From JAIQFR01 sp041494445 (GTDB taxonomy: Bacteria; Acidobacteriota; Polarisedimenticolia; Polarisedimenticolales; JAIQFR01): a stretch of 35,293 nucleotides of DNA. Shown here piece after piece: positions 1 through 9,997 of this stretch. Location: the NCBI GenBank assembly GCA_041494445.1, contig JBGQAU010000030.1:1-35293 (forward strand), given 5' to 3'. The translations under genes were made by a program, and so were the position numbers. Under the pieces are notes generated by a model. That model saw nothing but the letters and a program-made list of their open reading frames with translations. It was not told the DNA's origin and did not search any database. Every line of letters starts with the position of its first letter. Positions within the stretch are counted from its first letter, which is position 1.

Positions 1-1206
1 CATTCGGACTACGAGGAGGGCAAGCGCTTCTTCGACCGGCAGGTCGCGGGACCGTTCGCGCACTGGGTCCACGAGCACAGGTTCGAGCCCGACGGCGCGG
101 CGGCGTGCTTCCTCGAGGACCGGATCGAGTTTGCGCTCCCCCTCGGGCTCATGGGCGACCTCGTGGGTCTTCGAGCGACTCGGACCCGCCTCGAGCGGAT
201 GTTCGCGTGGCGCCACGAGATCACCGCGGCCGACCTCGCGCGGCACCGATCGGCGGCGGGCCGTGGGCCGCTTCGAATCGCCGTGACCGGAGCGACCGGC
301 CTGGTCGGCTCGGCACTACGCGCGTTCCTGTCGACCGGGGGGCACGCGGTGTTCCGACTCGTTCGCCCCGGGCCCGTCACCGGTCCGGAAGACATCCCGT
401 GGGACCCCGCCTCGGGCCGCCTCGACGCGGCAAGGCTCGAAGGGCTCGATGCGGTCATCCACCTCGCCGGCGAGAACATCGGGAGCGGGCGATGGACCGC
501 CGCGCGGAAGGAGCGGGTCCTCGCCAGCCGGGTCGCGGGCACGCGCCTGCTCGCCCGGACGCTTGCGGCGCTCGCCGCGCCGCCCCGCGTGCTGCTGTGC
601 GCGTCCGCGGTGGGCTGGTACGGCGACCGCGGCGACGAGGGGCTCGAAGACACGAGCGGCCCGGGCCGAGGGTTCCTGGCGGAAGTTTGCCGGGAGTGGG
701 AGATGGCCGCGACCCCTGCGGCGGAGCGCGGCATCCGGGTCGTTTACCTCAGGTTCGGCGTGATCCTCAACGCCGCGGGGGGAGCCTTGGCGCGAATGCT
801 CCCGGCCTTCCGGCTCGGAGCGGGGGGCCGCGTGGGCAGCGGCCGCCAGCAAGTGAGCTGGATCTCGCTGGACGACGTCGTCGGGGCCGTCGAGTTCCTG
901 CTGTTCCGCGAGGACCTTGCCGGGCCCGTCGCCGTCACGGCGCCGGATCCGGTGCCGAACGTCGAGCTGGCGCGTACGCTCGGCCGGGTCCTGAACCGGC
1001 CTGCGGTCGTGCCGTTCCCGTCGGCGGCCGTCGATCTCCTGTTCGGCGAGATGGGACGGTCGTTGCTCCTGGAAGGCCAGAGGGTGAGACCGAGGAGACT
1101 CCTCGATGCGGGCTTCCGCTTCCGGCATCCCGGTCTCGAGGCGGCGCTGCGCTTCGAGCTGGGACGGCTCGATCGTCCGCCGGAGGGTGTCGAGTTCACT
1201 TCCTGA
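1..1206 (+). CDS. TIGR01777/SDR39U1 family epimerase with N-terminal SRPBCC domain (5' truncated by window edge)
   Basis: The reading frame is open from base 1, so the true start lies outside the window. The first ~50 visible residues (FFDRQVAGPFAHWVHEH, then a DRIEFALPLG-type stretch) look like the end of an SRPBCC/polyketide-cyclase-like domain, which many bacteria fuse in front of the SDR39U1 Rossmann domain. The Rossmann part follows with the nucleotide-binding AVTGATGLVGSALRAFL motif, then VIHLAGENI and SAVGWYGDRGDE, all typical of TIGR01777 'epimerase' proteins. The family is presumed to bind NAD(P); its substrate is not established. It ends in TGA 77 nt before hutU on the same strand, so co-transcription is possible but unproven. 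An internal ATG at 151 would remove the SRPBCC domain and is unlikely to be the start. Confidence 0.85.
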   Translation, partial: HSDYEEGKRFFDRQVAGPFAHWVHEHRFEPDGAAACFLEDRIEFALPLGLMGDLVGLRATRTRLERMFAWRHEITAADLARHRSAAGRGPLRIAVTGATGLVGSALRAFLSTGGHAVFRLVRPGPVTGPEDIPWDPASGRLDAARLEGLDAVIHLAGENIGSGRWTAARKERVLASRVAGTRLLARTLAALAAPPRVLLCASAVGWYGDRGDEGLEDTSGPGRGFLAEVCREWEMAATPAAERGIRVVYLRFGVILNAAGGALARMLPAFRLGAGGRVGSGRQQVSWISLDDVVGAVEFLLFREDLAGPVAVTAPDPVPNVELARTLGRVLNRPAVVPFPSAAVDLLFGEMGRSLLLEGQRVRPRRLLDAGFRFRHPGLEAALRFELGRLDRPPEGVEFTS

Positions 1207-1283
1207 TCACAACCCCGGCGGAGGGGAAGGCAATCGAGGGAATGCGGTAAGATGATGCGCTCCGACTCGGAGGCGCGCGCGCC

Positions 1284-3329
<2,046 letters not shown>

Positions 3330-3345
3330 CGAAAGGAGACGCGCA

Positions 3346-4593
3346 GTGCGAAACAGGGTGATGATCGTTCTCGCCGCTGTCGGTTTCGCGGCCGGTTCGG
3401 CGTTTTCGGCGCCGCGCCCCGAAATGGTGCGCGTGAAGCCGATCCAAGCCCCGGCGGGACCCGGGGAGGCGGGCAAGCGTGCGGCGGCCGTGATCGAGGG
3501 GCGGAGCGGCAGCCAGCTGACCGGGGAGGCCGTGTTCGTCCAGAGAGGGGATTCGGTGTCGCTGGAGATGAAGTTGGAGAACGCCCCTCCCGGAACGCAT
3601 GCGGTCCACCTCCACGAGAAAGGCGACTGCAGCGCGCCCGACGCCATGTCGGCCGGGCCGCACTGGAATCCGACCGGCCAGGCCCATGGCAAGTGGGGGC
3701 ACTCCCCGTTCCACCGCGGCGACATCGGGAACATCGAGGTCGGACCGGACGGCAAGGGGAGCACGACGCTCTTGGCGGCCTCTTGGTCCGTCGGCGGCAA
3801 GCCGGAGACCGATGTCCTCGGGCGATCGGTGGTGGTCCATGCCTCCGCCGACGATTTCGTCACGCAGCCGACGGGGAACGCCGGAGGCCGGATCGGCTGT
3901 GGCGTGGTGCGGCTCTCGCAGCAGCCCGGCGGGGCGGCCGAAGTCGCGCCGGACCAGGAGACCCGTGCCGAGGTCCCGGCCCTCAACGCGTTTCATGAGG
4001 TGATCTTCCCCCTCTGGCACGAGGCCTGGCCGGCGAAGAACGTCGGGATGATGCGGGACCTCCTGCCCAAGGTGCAGGAACACGTCCGCCTGGTCCGGGA
4101 AGCCGAGCTGCCCGGGATCCTGCGCGACCGCAAGGGCGACTGGGACCGTGGAGTGAAGGCTCTGGTCGAGACCGCGGAGCGGTATGCGAAGGCCGCCGCC
4201 TCGGGCGACGACAAGGCGCTCATCGACGCCGTCGAGGATCTCCACTCCCGATTCGAGGGTCTCGTGCGCGTCGTTCGCCCGGCCACGAAGGAGCTTGACG
4301 CCTACCACGTCGAGCTCTATCGCGTCTACCACAAGCTGATGCCGGCGAAGGACGTCGAGGGGGTGCGCGCCGCGTCCGAGGAGATGGTGAAGCGGTGCGG
4401 GGCGCTGGCCGCAGCGCCGGTGCCGAAGCGGCTCGCGTCGCGGGAGGCGGAGCTCCGCGCGGAGCTGAAGGATCTCTGCGCGGCGACCGAGCGACTGCGC
4501 GAAGTCGCCAGGGGCTCGGACGTGGACGCCGTCTCCGCGGCCGTGGAGGCGGTTCACGCGCAGTACCAGAAGGCGGAGAAGCTCTTCGAGTGA
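3346..4593 (+). CDS. sodC: Secreted Cu/Zn superoxide dismutase fused to a duplicated His-bearing helical domain
   Basis: I chose the GTG start at 3346 because AAAGGAG lies just upstream and a clean signal peptide follows (cleavage near residue 22, SAFSA|PRP). That gives 415 residues. Residues ~45-190 are a Cu/Zn SOD domain. By family alignment the metal ligands are H88, H90, H106, H114, H123, D126 and H165, and the disulfide cysteines are C95 and C185. It should dismutate superoxide in the periplasm. Residues ~212-415 are predominantly helical and form two ungapped 104-residue repeats. Each starts with a histidine pair (H217/H225 and H321/H329, both H-x7-H), continues with PAKNV or PAKDV, and ends with a histidine in the last helix (H300, H404). 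I do not recognise this domain. It lacks CxxCH, so it is not a c-type cytochrome; metal binding is an inference. The gene overlaps the transporter start by 4 nt. Confidence 0.88.
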   Translation: MRNRVMIVLAAVGFAAGSAFSAPRPEMVRVKPIQAPAGPGEAGKRAAAVIEGRSGSQLTGEAVFVQRGDSVSLEMKLENAPPGTHAVHLHEKGDCSAPDAMSAGPHWNPTGQAHGKWGHSPFHRGDIGNIEVGPDGKGSTTLLAASWSVGGKPETDVLGRSVVVHASADDFVTQPTGNAGGRIGCGVVRLSQQPGGAAEVAPDQETRAEVPALNAFHEVIFPLWHEAWPAKNVGMMRDLLPKVQEHVRLVREAELPGILRDRKGDWDRGVKALVETAERYAKAAASGDDKALIDAVEDLHSRFEGLVRVVRPATKELDAYHVELYRVYHKLMPAKDVEGVRAASEEMVKRCGALAAAPVPKRLASREAELRAELKDLCAATERLREVARGSDVDAVSAAVEAVHAQYQKAEKLFE

Positions 4594-6005
4594 GCGCGCC
4601 GTCCGGCACGTCCATGGGCCCCCCCTCCGCCGCGACGGGCGCGCCGGAGAAGTTCCCGCGCGTCTTCTGGGCTGCGAACACCACGGAGCTGTTCGAGCGG
4701 GCCGCGTACTACTCGATGGCCAGCTTCGTGGTCATCTATCTGGGACGCCTCGGGCTCGGCGACTACTGGCCGAGCAATCTCAACGGCGCTCTGTGGTTCC
4801 TGGTCTACTTCCTTCCCATCATCTCGGGGACGATCGCCGACATCGTCGGCTTCCGGATCTCGCTGCTCGTGGCCTTCGTGCTGCTGGCCGCGGGCTACTT
4901 CCTGATGGGCTACCCGGTCTGGTTCGGGGGCCAGGTGCTCGCCGCGGCTCCTTCCGGGGAGATGACGGCCGGGTCGGCGGTGCTGATCCCGGTGGTGGCC
5001 GCGATCGTGCTGATCGGCATCGGCGGCTCCGTCGTCAAGCCGTGCATCAGCGGCACCGTGCAGAAGAGCCACATGGGCCGCGCGACGCTCGCGTTCGCGA
5101 TCTTCTACATGGTGATCAACATCGGGTCGATCGTCGGCCGGGTCGTGGCGTATTTCGTACGCAACGTGTACCAGAACCTGAGCCTGATCTTCGTCGTCGC
5201 GACGCTGGCCTCGGTCGTGGCGTTCTTCGTCGTGCTCTCGACCTACCGGGACCCGGACCGCGGCCCGGACACGCCCCGGAACACGCTAAAGGACGTCTCG
5301 AGGAAGCTGCTGAACATGTTTCTGGTGCTGGGCAACCTGCGCTTCGTGCTGTTCCTGATCGTATCGTCGGGATTCTGGTTCCTCTACAACCAGGTCTACA
5401 ACGTGCTGCCGCTCTACGTGAAGAAGGTGGTGGAGACCAATCCGGCGATGGACCTCTACACCGCCGCCAACCCGATCACCATCGTCTGCTTCCAGCTCGC
5501 GATCACGAGACTCTTCGGCAAGATGAAACCGATCCGCTCCATCGTGGTCGGCACGGTCATCATCGGCGTGTCGATGATCCTCAACCTGGTCCCGGTCTAT
5601 GCAGCGGGCGGAGTGCGCGTCATCACCGCCAACTGGCTGCCGCTGGGGTCCATCTTCATCATCCTGACCGTGGTACTGATCGCGTTCGGCGAGCTGTTTA
5701 CCTCCGCACGCACGTACGAGTGGATCGGGGCGCTCGCGCCCAAGGGCCAGGAAGGGCTGTTCCTGGGCTACGCGAACCTGCCGATGGCGATCGGGTCCCT
5801 GGTCGGCGGGCCCGTGGGGGCGTGGATCTTCAACGCGGTCATGTGCCGCGGCGCCGTCAGGCGCCCGGACGGCCTCTTCGACCTCGACCCGGCATCGGCG
5901 TCGGCCGGATGGCTGATCCTGATGGGGATCGGCTTCGTCTCCGCGGCCAGCATGTGGCTCTACAACCTCTGGCTGGAGCGCCACCCCGCGGCATCCGCGT
6001 CGTAG
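4590..6005 (+). CDS. POT/PTR-like MFS transporter (putative proton-coupled peptide transporter)
   Basis: A polytopic protein of about 12 helices. The N-terminal TTELFERAAYYSM matches the ExxERxxYY signature of proton-coupled oligopeptide transporters (E33, E36, R37). The loop GIGGSVVKPCISGTVQ matches the PTR2 G-x-G-G-x-K-P pattern, which supports POT over generic MFS. The family imports di- and tripeptides or related solutes with protons across the inner membrane; the substrate here is unknown. GTG 4590 overlaps the SOD stop (GTGA) with GGAG 11 nt upstream, giving translational coupling; ATG 4614 is the alternative start but lacks a visible ribosome site. Being coupled to an SOD fusion and urocanase is unusual, and I cannot say whether it carries histidine-derived solutes. 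Confidence 0.8.
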   Translation: MSAPSGTSMGPPSAATGAPEKFPRVFWAANTTELFERAAYYSMASFVVIYLGRLGLGDYWPSNLNGALWFLVYFLPIISGTIADIVGFRISLLVAFVLLAAGYFLMGYPVWFGGQVLAAAPSGEMTAGSAVLIPVVAAIVLIGIGGSVVKPCISGTVQKSHMGRATLAFAIFYMVINIGSIVGRVVAYFVRNVYQNLSLIFVVATLASVVAFFVVLSTYRDPDRGPDTPRNTLKDVSRKLLNMFLVLGNLRFVLFLIVSSGFWFLYNQVYNVLPLYVKKVVETNPAMDLYTAANPITIVCFQLAITRLFGKMKPIRSIVVGTVIIGVSMILNLVPVYAAGGVRVITANWLPLGSIFIILTVVLIAFGELFTSARTYEWIGALAPKGQEGLFLGYANLPMAIGSLVGGPVGAWIFNAVMCRGAVRRPDGLFDLDPASASAGWLILMGIGFVSAASMWLYNLWLERHPAASAS

Positions 6006-6022
6006 AGCCGTTCCGCCGCGCA

Positions 6023-6038
6023 TCCCCCGTGCGGGGGA
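6023..6038. terminator. Hairpin in convergent gap between transporter and ggt
   Basis: TCCCCC and GGGGGA pair around the loop GTGC in the 42-nt gap between two convergent genes. There is no T-run on either side, so intrinsic termination is uncertain; position is the main argument. Confidence 0.4.
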
Positions 6039-6047
6039 CCGGGTCGA

Positions 6048-7748
6048 TCAGTACCCCATCGCGCAGCCGTCCTTGCGGGACTCGCTGGCACCGGCGTAGA
6101 CGCCGGTGATGGGATCGACCGCGACCGCCTGGTAGCCGCCGAAGACCGCGGGGTTGGCGTCGACGATGCGATGCCCCTTGACGGCGAGGTCGCGGCGCAC
6201 CTCTGCCGCGACGCCGCTCTCGAGATGAAGGACGCCTCCCGTCGTCATGAGCGTCCCGGTCGGCTCGCTGGACCTGGTGTGGTAGAAGCGGGGCGCGTCG
6301 CCGGCCTCCTGGAGGTTCATCCCGAAATCCACCAGGTTCACGAGCACCTGGACGTGCCCCTGGGGCTGCATGTCGCCACCCATCACGCCGAAGGCGATCC
6401 ACGGCTTTCCGTCCCGCGTGACGAAAGCCGGAACGATGGTGTGGAACGGGCGCTTGCCCGGCTCCAGCCGATTGGGCGAGCCGGGCTGCAGGCTGAAGAG
6501 GCCGCCGCGGTCCTGGAGGCCGAACCCCCATTCCTCGACGACGTACCCGGAGCCGAATCCCGTGTAGTTGCTCTGGATGAGGGAGACCATGTTTCCCTCG
6601 GCGTCGGCTACGGCGAGATAGGTGGTGTCGCCGGCGGCGAGCGGAGGATGTCCCATCTCGATCCGCATCGCGGCCCGAGCCGGGTCGATTCGCTTCGCGA
6701 GCGACCGGGCGTACTCTTTCGACAGGAGCCCGTCCAGGGGCATCTTCGCGAAGACCGGGTCGGCGAGGTACCGCGCCCGGTCCTCGAACGCCAGCTTCTT
6801 CGCTTCCACCATCGTGTGCCAGAACGTCGCGGAATCGCGTCCCATTCCCTTGAGGTCGAATCCCTCGAGGATATTGAGCATCTCCAGCGCCGCAACTCCC
6901 TGGGTGTTCGGGGGGAGCTCGTGGAGCGTCACGCCGCGGTAGGATGTCGAGACCGGCTCGACCCACTCCGACCGGTGTGAGGCGAGGTCCTCCGCCGAGA
7001 AGAAGCCCCCCACCCGGCGCGAGAACGCGACGATCGCCTCCGCGATCGGCCCCCGGTAGAACGCGTCGCGGCCCCCGACGGCGATCGCCTCGTAAGCCCT
7101 CGCGAGGCCGGTATTCCGGAACACCTCCCCCTCGCGCGGGGCCCTTCCCCCCGGAAGGAACGTCGCGGAGAATCCGGGCTTGTCGCGGAACGCCCGACCG
7201 CCGCGCTCCCACGCGGCGGCGATCCCCTGCGGGACCGGCGCCCCCTCCCGCGCCGCGCGGATCGTCGGGGCCAGGAGGTCCTTCATCGGCAGGCGCCCGA
7301 ACCTCGCGTGCAGCTCGAACCAGCCGTCCACGGCCCCGGGAACGGTCCAGGCGTAAGGCGTGTGAAGCGGAACGGTCCCGTCGGGTTCGGGCGGGACGGT
7401 GTCCGCGGTCAGCGCGCGCGGAGCCCGCCCGGACGCGTTCAGGCCATAGAGCTTCCTCGTCTTCGCGTCCCAGACGATCGCGAAGAGGTCGCCGCCGATG
7501 CCGCACGATACCGGCTCGAGGAATCCGAGCGCCGCGTTGACCGCGATCGCGGCGTCGGCGGCCGAGCCGCCCCTCTTCAGGACGTCGAGGCCGATCTCGA
7601 CGGCGAGCGGGTGCGCGGCCGCGACCATGCCGTGGCGCGCGTACACGACGGAGCGCGTCGCGAACATCCGTCCCTCGGGGCGATCGGCGGCCTCGGGACC
7701 GGCCGGGAGGAGGGGAAGGACCAGCAGGAGCACGATGAGTCTTGCCAT
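6048..7748 (-). CDS. ggt: Gamma-glutamyltransferase / glutathione hydrolase
   Basis: 566 residues from the ATG at 7748; the frame runs further upstream, but this ATG begins a clear signal peptide (MARLIVLLLVLPLLPAGPEA) and upstream residues overlap the divergent gene. The protein is an Ntn hydrolase made as a precursor that self-cleaves before a catalytic Thr. Here the cleavage motif is GDTTYLAV, with T375 the predicted nucleophile. The small subunit carries MGGDMQPQGHVQ, the usual oxyanion and glycine motif. The large subunit has CGIGGDLFA and LPPNTQG. It removes or transfers the gamma-glutamyl group of glutathione-type compounds in the periplasm. TTY replaces the more common TTH, as in many GGT-like homologues. 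It ends in KDGCAMGY, typical of the family. It stands alone, convergent with the POT transporter. Confidence 0.93.
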   Translation of the reverse strand: MARLIVLLLVLPLLPAGPEAADRPEGRMFATRSVVYARHGMVAAAHPLAVEIGLDVLKRGGSAADAAIAVNAALGFLEPVSCGIGGDLFAIVWDAKTRKLYGLNASGRAPRALTADTVPPEPDGTVPLHTPYAWTVPGAVDGWFELHARFGRLPMKDLLAPTIRAAREGAPVPQGIAAAWERGGRAFRDKPGFSATFLPGGRAPREGEVFRNTGLARAYEAIAVGGRDAFYRGPIAEAIVAFSRRVGGFFSAEDLASHRSEWVEPVSTSYRGVTLHELPPNTQGVAALEMLNILEGFDLKGMGRDSATFWHTMVEAKKLAFEDRARYLADPVFAKMPLDGLLSKEYARSLAKRIDPARAAMRIEMGHPPLAAGDTTYLAVADAEGNMVSLIQSNYTGFGSGYVVEEWGFGLQDRGGLFSLQPGSPNRLEPGKRPFHTIVPAFVTRDGKPWIAFGVMGGDMQPQGHVQVLVNLVDFGMNLQEAGDAPRFYHTRSSEPTGTLMTTGGVLHLESGVAAEVRRDLAVKGHRIVDANPAVFGGYQAVAVDPITGVYAGASESRKDGCAMGY

Positions 7749-7908
7749 GCGTCGGGCCCTCGGAGGTTCATGGGGACGTCCCATCCTACGCCGGATCGGG
7801 GGCTTGTAACGGCGCATGGAAAGCGCGAGGATAGGGACGAGATCCGCCTTCCTTTCGGGGGGGACGCCGATCGCGAAGGGGAGGCGGAGCCCAGGGAAGG
7901 AGGCATCC

Positions 7909-8400
7909 ATGCCGGAGGAGAAGATCACGGCAGCCCCGCAGAACGAGACGTCGGAGGACCGCTTCGAGCACGACATCGAGGCGCTGGAAGCTTCGAGCTG
8001 GCGCCACAACACGACGTTGATCGTCGCCGTCCTCGTGCTCGTCGTCATCGTCGGTGCGGGAATCACGTTTCTCTTCATGACGGAGAAACAACAGGTCAAG
8101 CCGACCGGCCCGGTCGCGATGCAGATCGAGATGCTGGAGCCGCGGGCGGGAAAGCTCGGAAACACGCCGACGAAGTTCCGCTGGGAGACGATCTCGGGGA
8201 CGAAGTACTACTCCTTCGCCCTGTCCGGAAAGGGCGCGGAGTCCGCGCTGCTCCAGCGCGCGCCCGTGAACCCCGGCCTCACGCTGATCCCGGAGGAGCT
8301 GAACCGTCTCGCCAAGGGCGCGAGCTACGTCTGGAAAGTCGTGGCGTTCTCGGACACCGGGAAGGTGCTGGCCCGCGGCGAGGCCACGTTCGACCTCTGA
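7909..8400 (+). CDS. Single-pass membrane protein with small extracytoplasmic domain (unknown)
   Basis: 163 residues. ATG 7909 is preceded by a strong GGAAGGAGG; the upstream in-frame ATG at 7816 has no ribosome site. Residues 1-34 are acidic and polar, 35-57 form one transmembrane helix, and 60-163 form a soluble domain with a beta-rich pattern (FRWETISGTKYYSFALSG ... SYVWKVVAFSDTGKVLARGEATF) reminiscent of fibronectin-III/Ig-like modules that begin with LEPRAG and P-T-FRW. The topology is probably N-in, C-out. I do not recognise a named family, and function is unknown. The gene is divergent from ggt and convergent with the next membrane protein. Confidence 0.75.
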   Translation: MPEEKITAAPQNETSEDRFEHDIEALEASSWRHNTTLIVAVLVLVVIVGAGITFLFMTEKQQVKPTGPVAMQIEMLEPRAGKLGNTPTKFRWETISGTKYYSFALSGKGAESALLQRAPVNPGLTLIPEELNRLAKGASYVWKVVAFSDTGKVLARGEATFDL

Positions 8401-8424
8401 CGCGGACGGGAATCGCCGACCGCC

Positions 8425-8823
8425 TCAGGAGGCTGGATCCGGCGGCGATCCCGTGATCGAGGAAGCCCCCGAACTTCGGGAACGCCGCCGTGCCCAGGCT
8501 GCTCCGACGCAGCCGCCGAGCGCCGCGAGACCGGCCGGGATCAGGAGCACCGCGACCCACCCCTCGGTCCTCATCAGGCCGAAGGCGCAGCCCGCGACGA
8601 TCGCGCCCCACGCGGCCAGTACGGAGAGCGGAAGCCAGGCCCCGGGCCTCAGACGGCCGAGCAAGACCCCGGAGCCCGCGCCGAGCACCGCCGCCGCGAG
8701 GACGCGGAGCGCGACCGAGCCGGCCGAATCCGTGAAGAAGAAGTCGAGCTCCACGAATCCCAGGATCGCGGCGAGAAACGCGGCCGCCACGAGCGGAACA
8801 CGGTCGCCGAGACGCTCCTCCAT
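8425..8823 (-). CDS. Small multi-pass membrane protein (unknown)
   Basis: 132 residues with four predicted helices (about residues 10-28, 36-56, 62-84 and 88-108), then a basic, Ser-rich tail. ATG 8823 has a good GGAGG a few bases upstream on the minus strand. It has no charged residues inside the helices that would suggest a transporter, and no recognisable motif. It is convergent with the preceding membrane protein gene, with 24 nt between stops. Function unknown. Confidence 0.65.
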   Translation of the reverse strand: MEERLGDRVPLVAAAFLAAILGFVELDFFFTDSAGSVALRVLAAAVLGAGSGVLLGRLRPGAWLPLSVLAAWGAIVAGCAFGLMRTEGWVAVLLIPAGLAALGGCVGAAWARRRSRSSGASSITGSPPDPAS

Positions 8824-8947
8824 GACCCCACCTCCTCGCGGAGTATAGGCAAGAACGCGTGCCGTCGGAAGCGGCCGCCAGGAAGCCGTGCTTCCTTCCG
8901 GTTGCCGATGCGCAACCCTCGATCGTGGTGGCGGTCCGCGTTCTCCG

Positions 8948-9658
8948 TCAGCAGAGGGATCCGAGGTGGACTCCGCGGCAGCACCAGGCGGAGAGCGCCG
9001 CGAGGGCCAGCAGTCGGTTGCACTGGGGGTTGGTGTACCCCAGCGTCATGACGCAAACGTCGTGTGCCAGGCAGGCGCTCGTGTAGCACCCGGTGCACCC
9101 CCAGCAGGACGGTCCGCAGCAGCCGAGGCAGAACTCCTTCCCGTTGCTCTGCAAGCGCTGACGTGGCACGACCGCGTAACCGGCGAGGTTTGCGGCCAGG
9201 GCGGCCATCGCGCGCGACTCCGGGTCGTACCCCCTCTTCACGAGCGCGGGCCAGAGATGCTCCGCCGCCAGAGCGGCGTCCGCACCGTCGAACGTCCGCA
9301 TCGCCCGCTCCGTTTCCTCGGCCGGCGCATCCTCCGAGAGTGCGACGCCTCCGGCCCGGTACTCGAAGATCCCCGCCGACTCATCCACGATGACCTCGGT
9401 GAGGACCTCGCCGGAGGAGGAAAGGATCCGCGATTCCGCGCCGCCCGGCGTGACGCGGCTCTCGAAAGCGATCAGCTCGCCGTTTCGCTTGAGCGTTCCG
9501 ACGAAGCCGAGGCAGCCGTTCTCCGTCCGCACCTCGATCGCCGCCTCCGGTCGGGTTTCGAGCGCCGGCTCGGCACGGGTCACGCCGGCCGCTAGCACGA
9601 TTGAGAGGAGCGCGAGACCCAGGACCGACCACCGTTGAGACCACCACTGTCTCCGCAT
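8948..9658 (-). CDS. Secreted Cys-rich protein with phospholipase-A2-like His-Asp motif
   Basis: 236 residues from ATG 9658, with AAGGAGA upstream. Residues 1-29 are a signal peptide (cleavage near TRA|EPA). Residues 35-110 look beta-rich; 110-165 are helical and Ala-rich. The last 60 residues contain 12 cysteines, including CLGCCGPSCWGC, then ACLAHDVCV (H199, D200). Cys-x3-His-Asp-x-Cys preceded by a Gly/Cys-rich loop is how the Ca2+ loop and catalytic His-Asp of secreted phospholipase A2 look, so a PLA2-like fold is plausible. The canonical Ca2+ loop (YGCYCG) is only loosely matched, so a disulfide-rich binding protein is the alternative. It faces the PDZ gene across a 339-bp divergent region. 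Confidence 0.7.
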   Translation of the reverse strand: MRRQWWSQRWSVLGLALLSIVLAAGVTRAEPALETRPEAAIEVRTENGCLGFVGTLKRNGELIAFESRVTPGGAESRILSSSGEVLTEVIVDESAGIFEYRAGGVALSEDAPAEETERAMRTFDGADAALAAEHLWPALVKRGYDPESRAMAALAANLAGYAVVPRQRLQSNGKEFCLGCCGPSCWGCTGCYTSACLAHDVCVMTLGYTNPQCNRLLALAALSAWCCRGVHLGSLC

Positions 9659-9997
9659 TGCAGTCTCCTTGGGCGGAGCGCCCGTCCGCGGACACGGGCC
9701 GCGACGACCCTGTTTCGCGCGGCACCCCGCTCGAGCCGGAAGGCGGATGGGAGGGGACCGGTTCGGTTTCCGGCCGTCCTCGAGAGGCCTCGGGCCCTTC
9801 CGGGGCCCGTGGCTCGCGACGAGAGAGCGGCCGCGACGCAATGTGGCGCCTCGGGGCGCGGCCGGCAAGCCGTGACGCGACCGGGGTTGCGGGGGCGGGA
9901 CTTCGAAGCGGGTGCGAGGTCGCCGCGCCCGTTTCGTCCGGCGGCGGGGTCCGCGCGTAGTACCGTTCGAAACCCGATGGGAATGGAGGGAGAATCG
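9659..9997. other. Divergent intergenic region
   Basis: 339 bp between the PLA2-like gene (-) and the PDZ gene (+), so it should hold both promoters. I see a 7-bp hairpin, CGGGCCC/GGGCCCG around TTCCG, at 9791-9809, and a weak -10-like TAGTAC at 9958. I find no convincing -35/-10 pair and no RNA gene. Short open frames here look like GC-rich chance frames. Confidence 0.5.

Noticed and set aside
7816..7908. Longer N-terminus for the single-pass membrane protein
   Set aside because: The upstream ATG lacks a ribosome site, whereas GGAAGGAGG sits correctly before ATG 7909.
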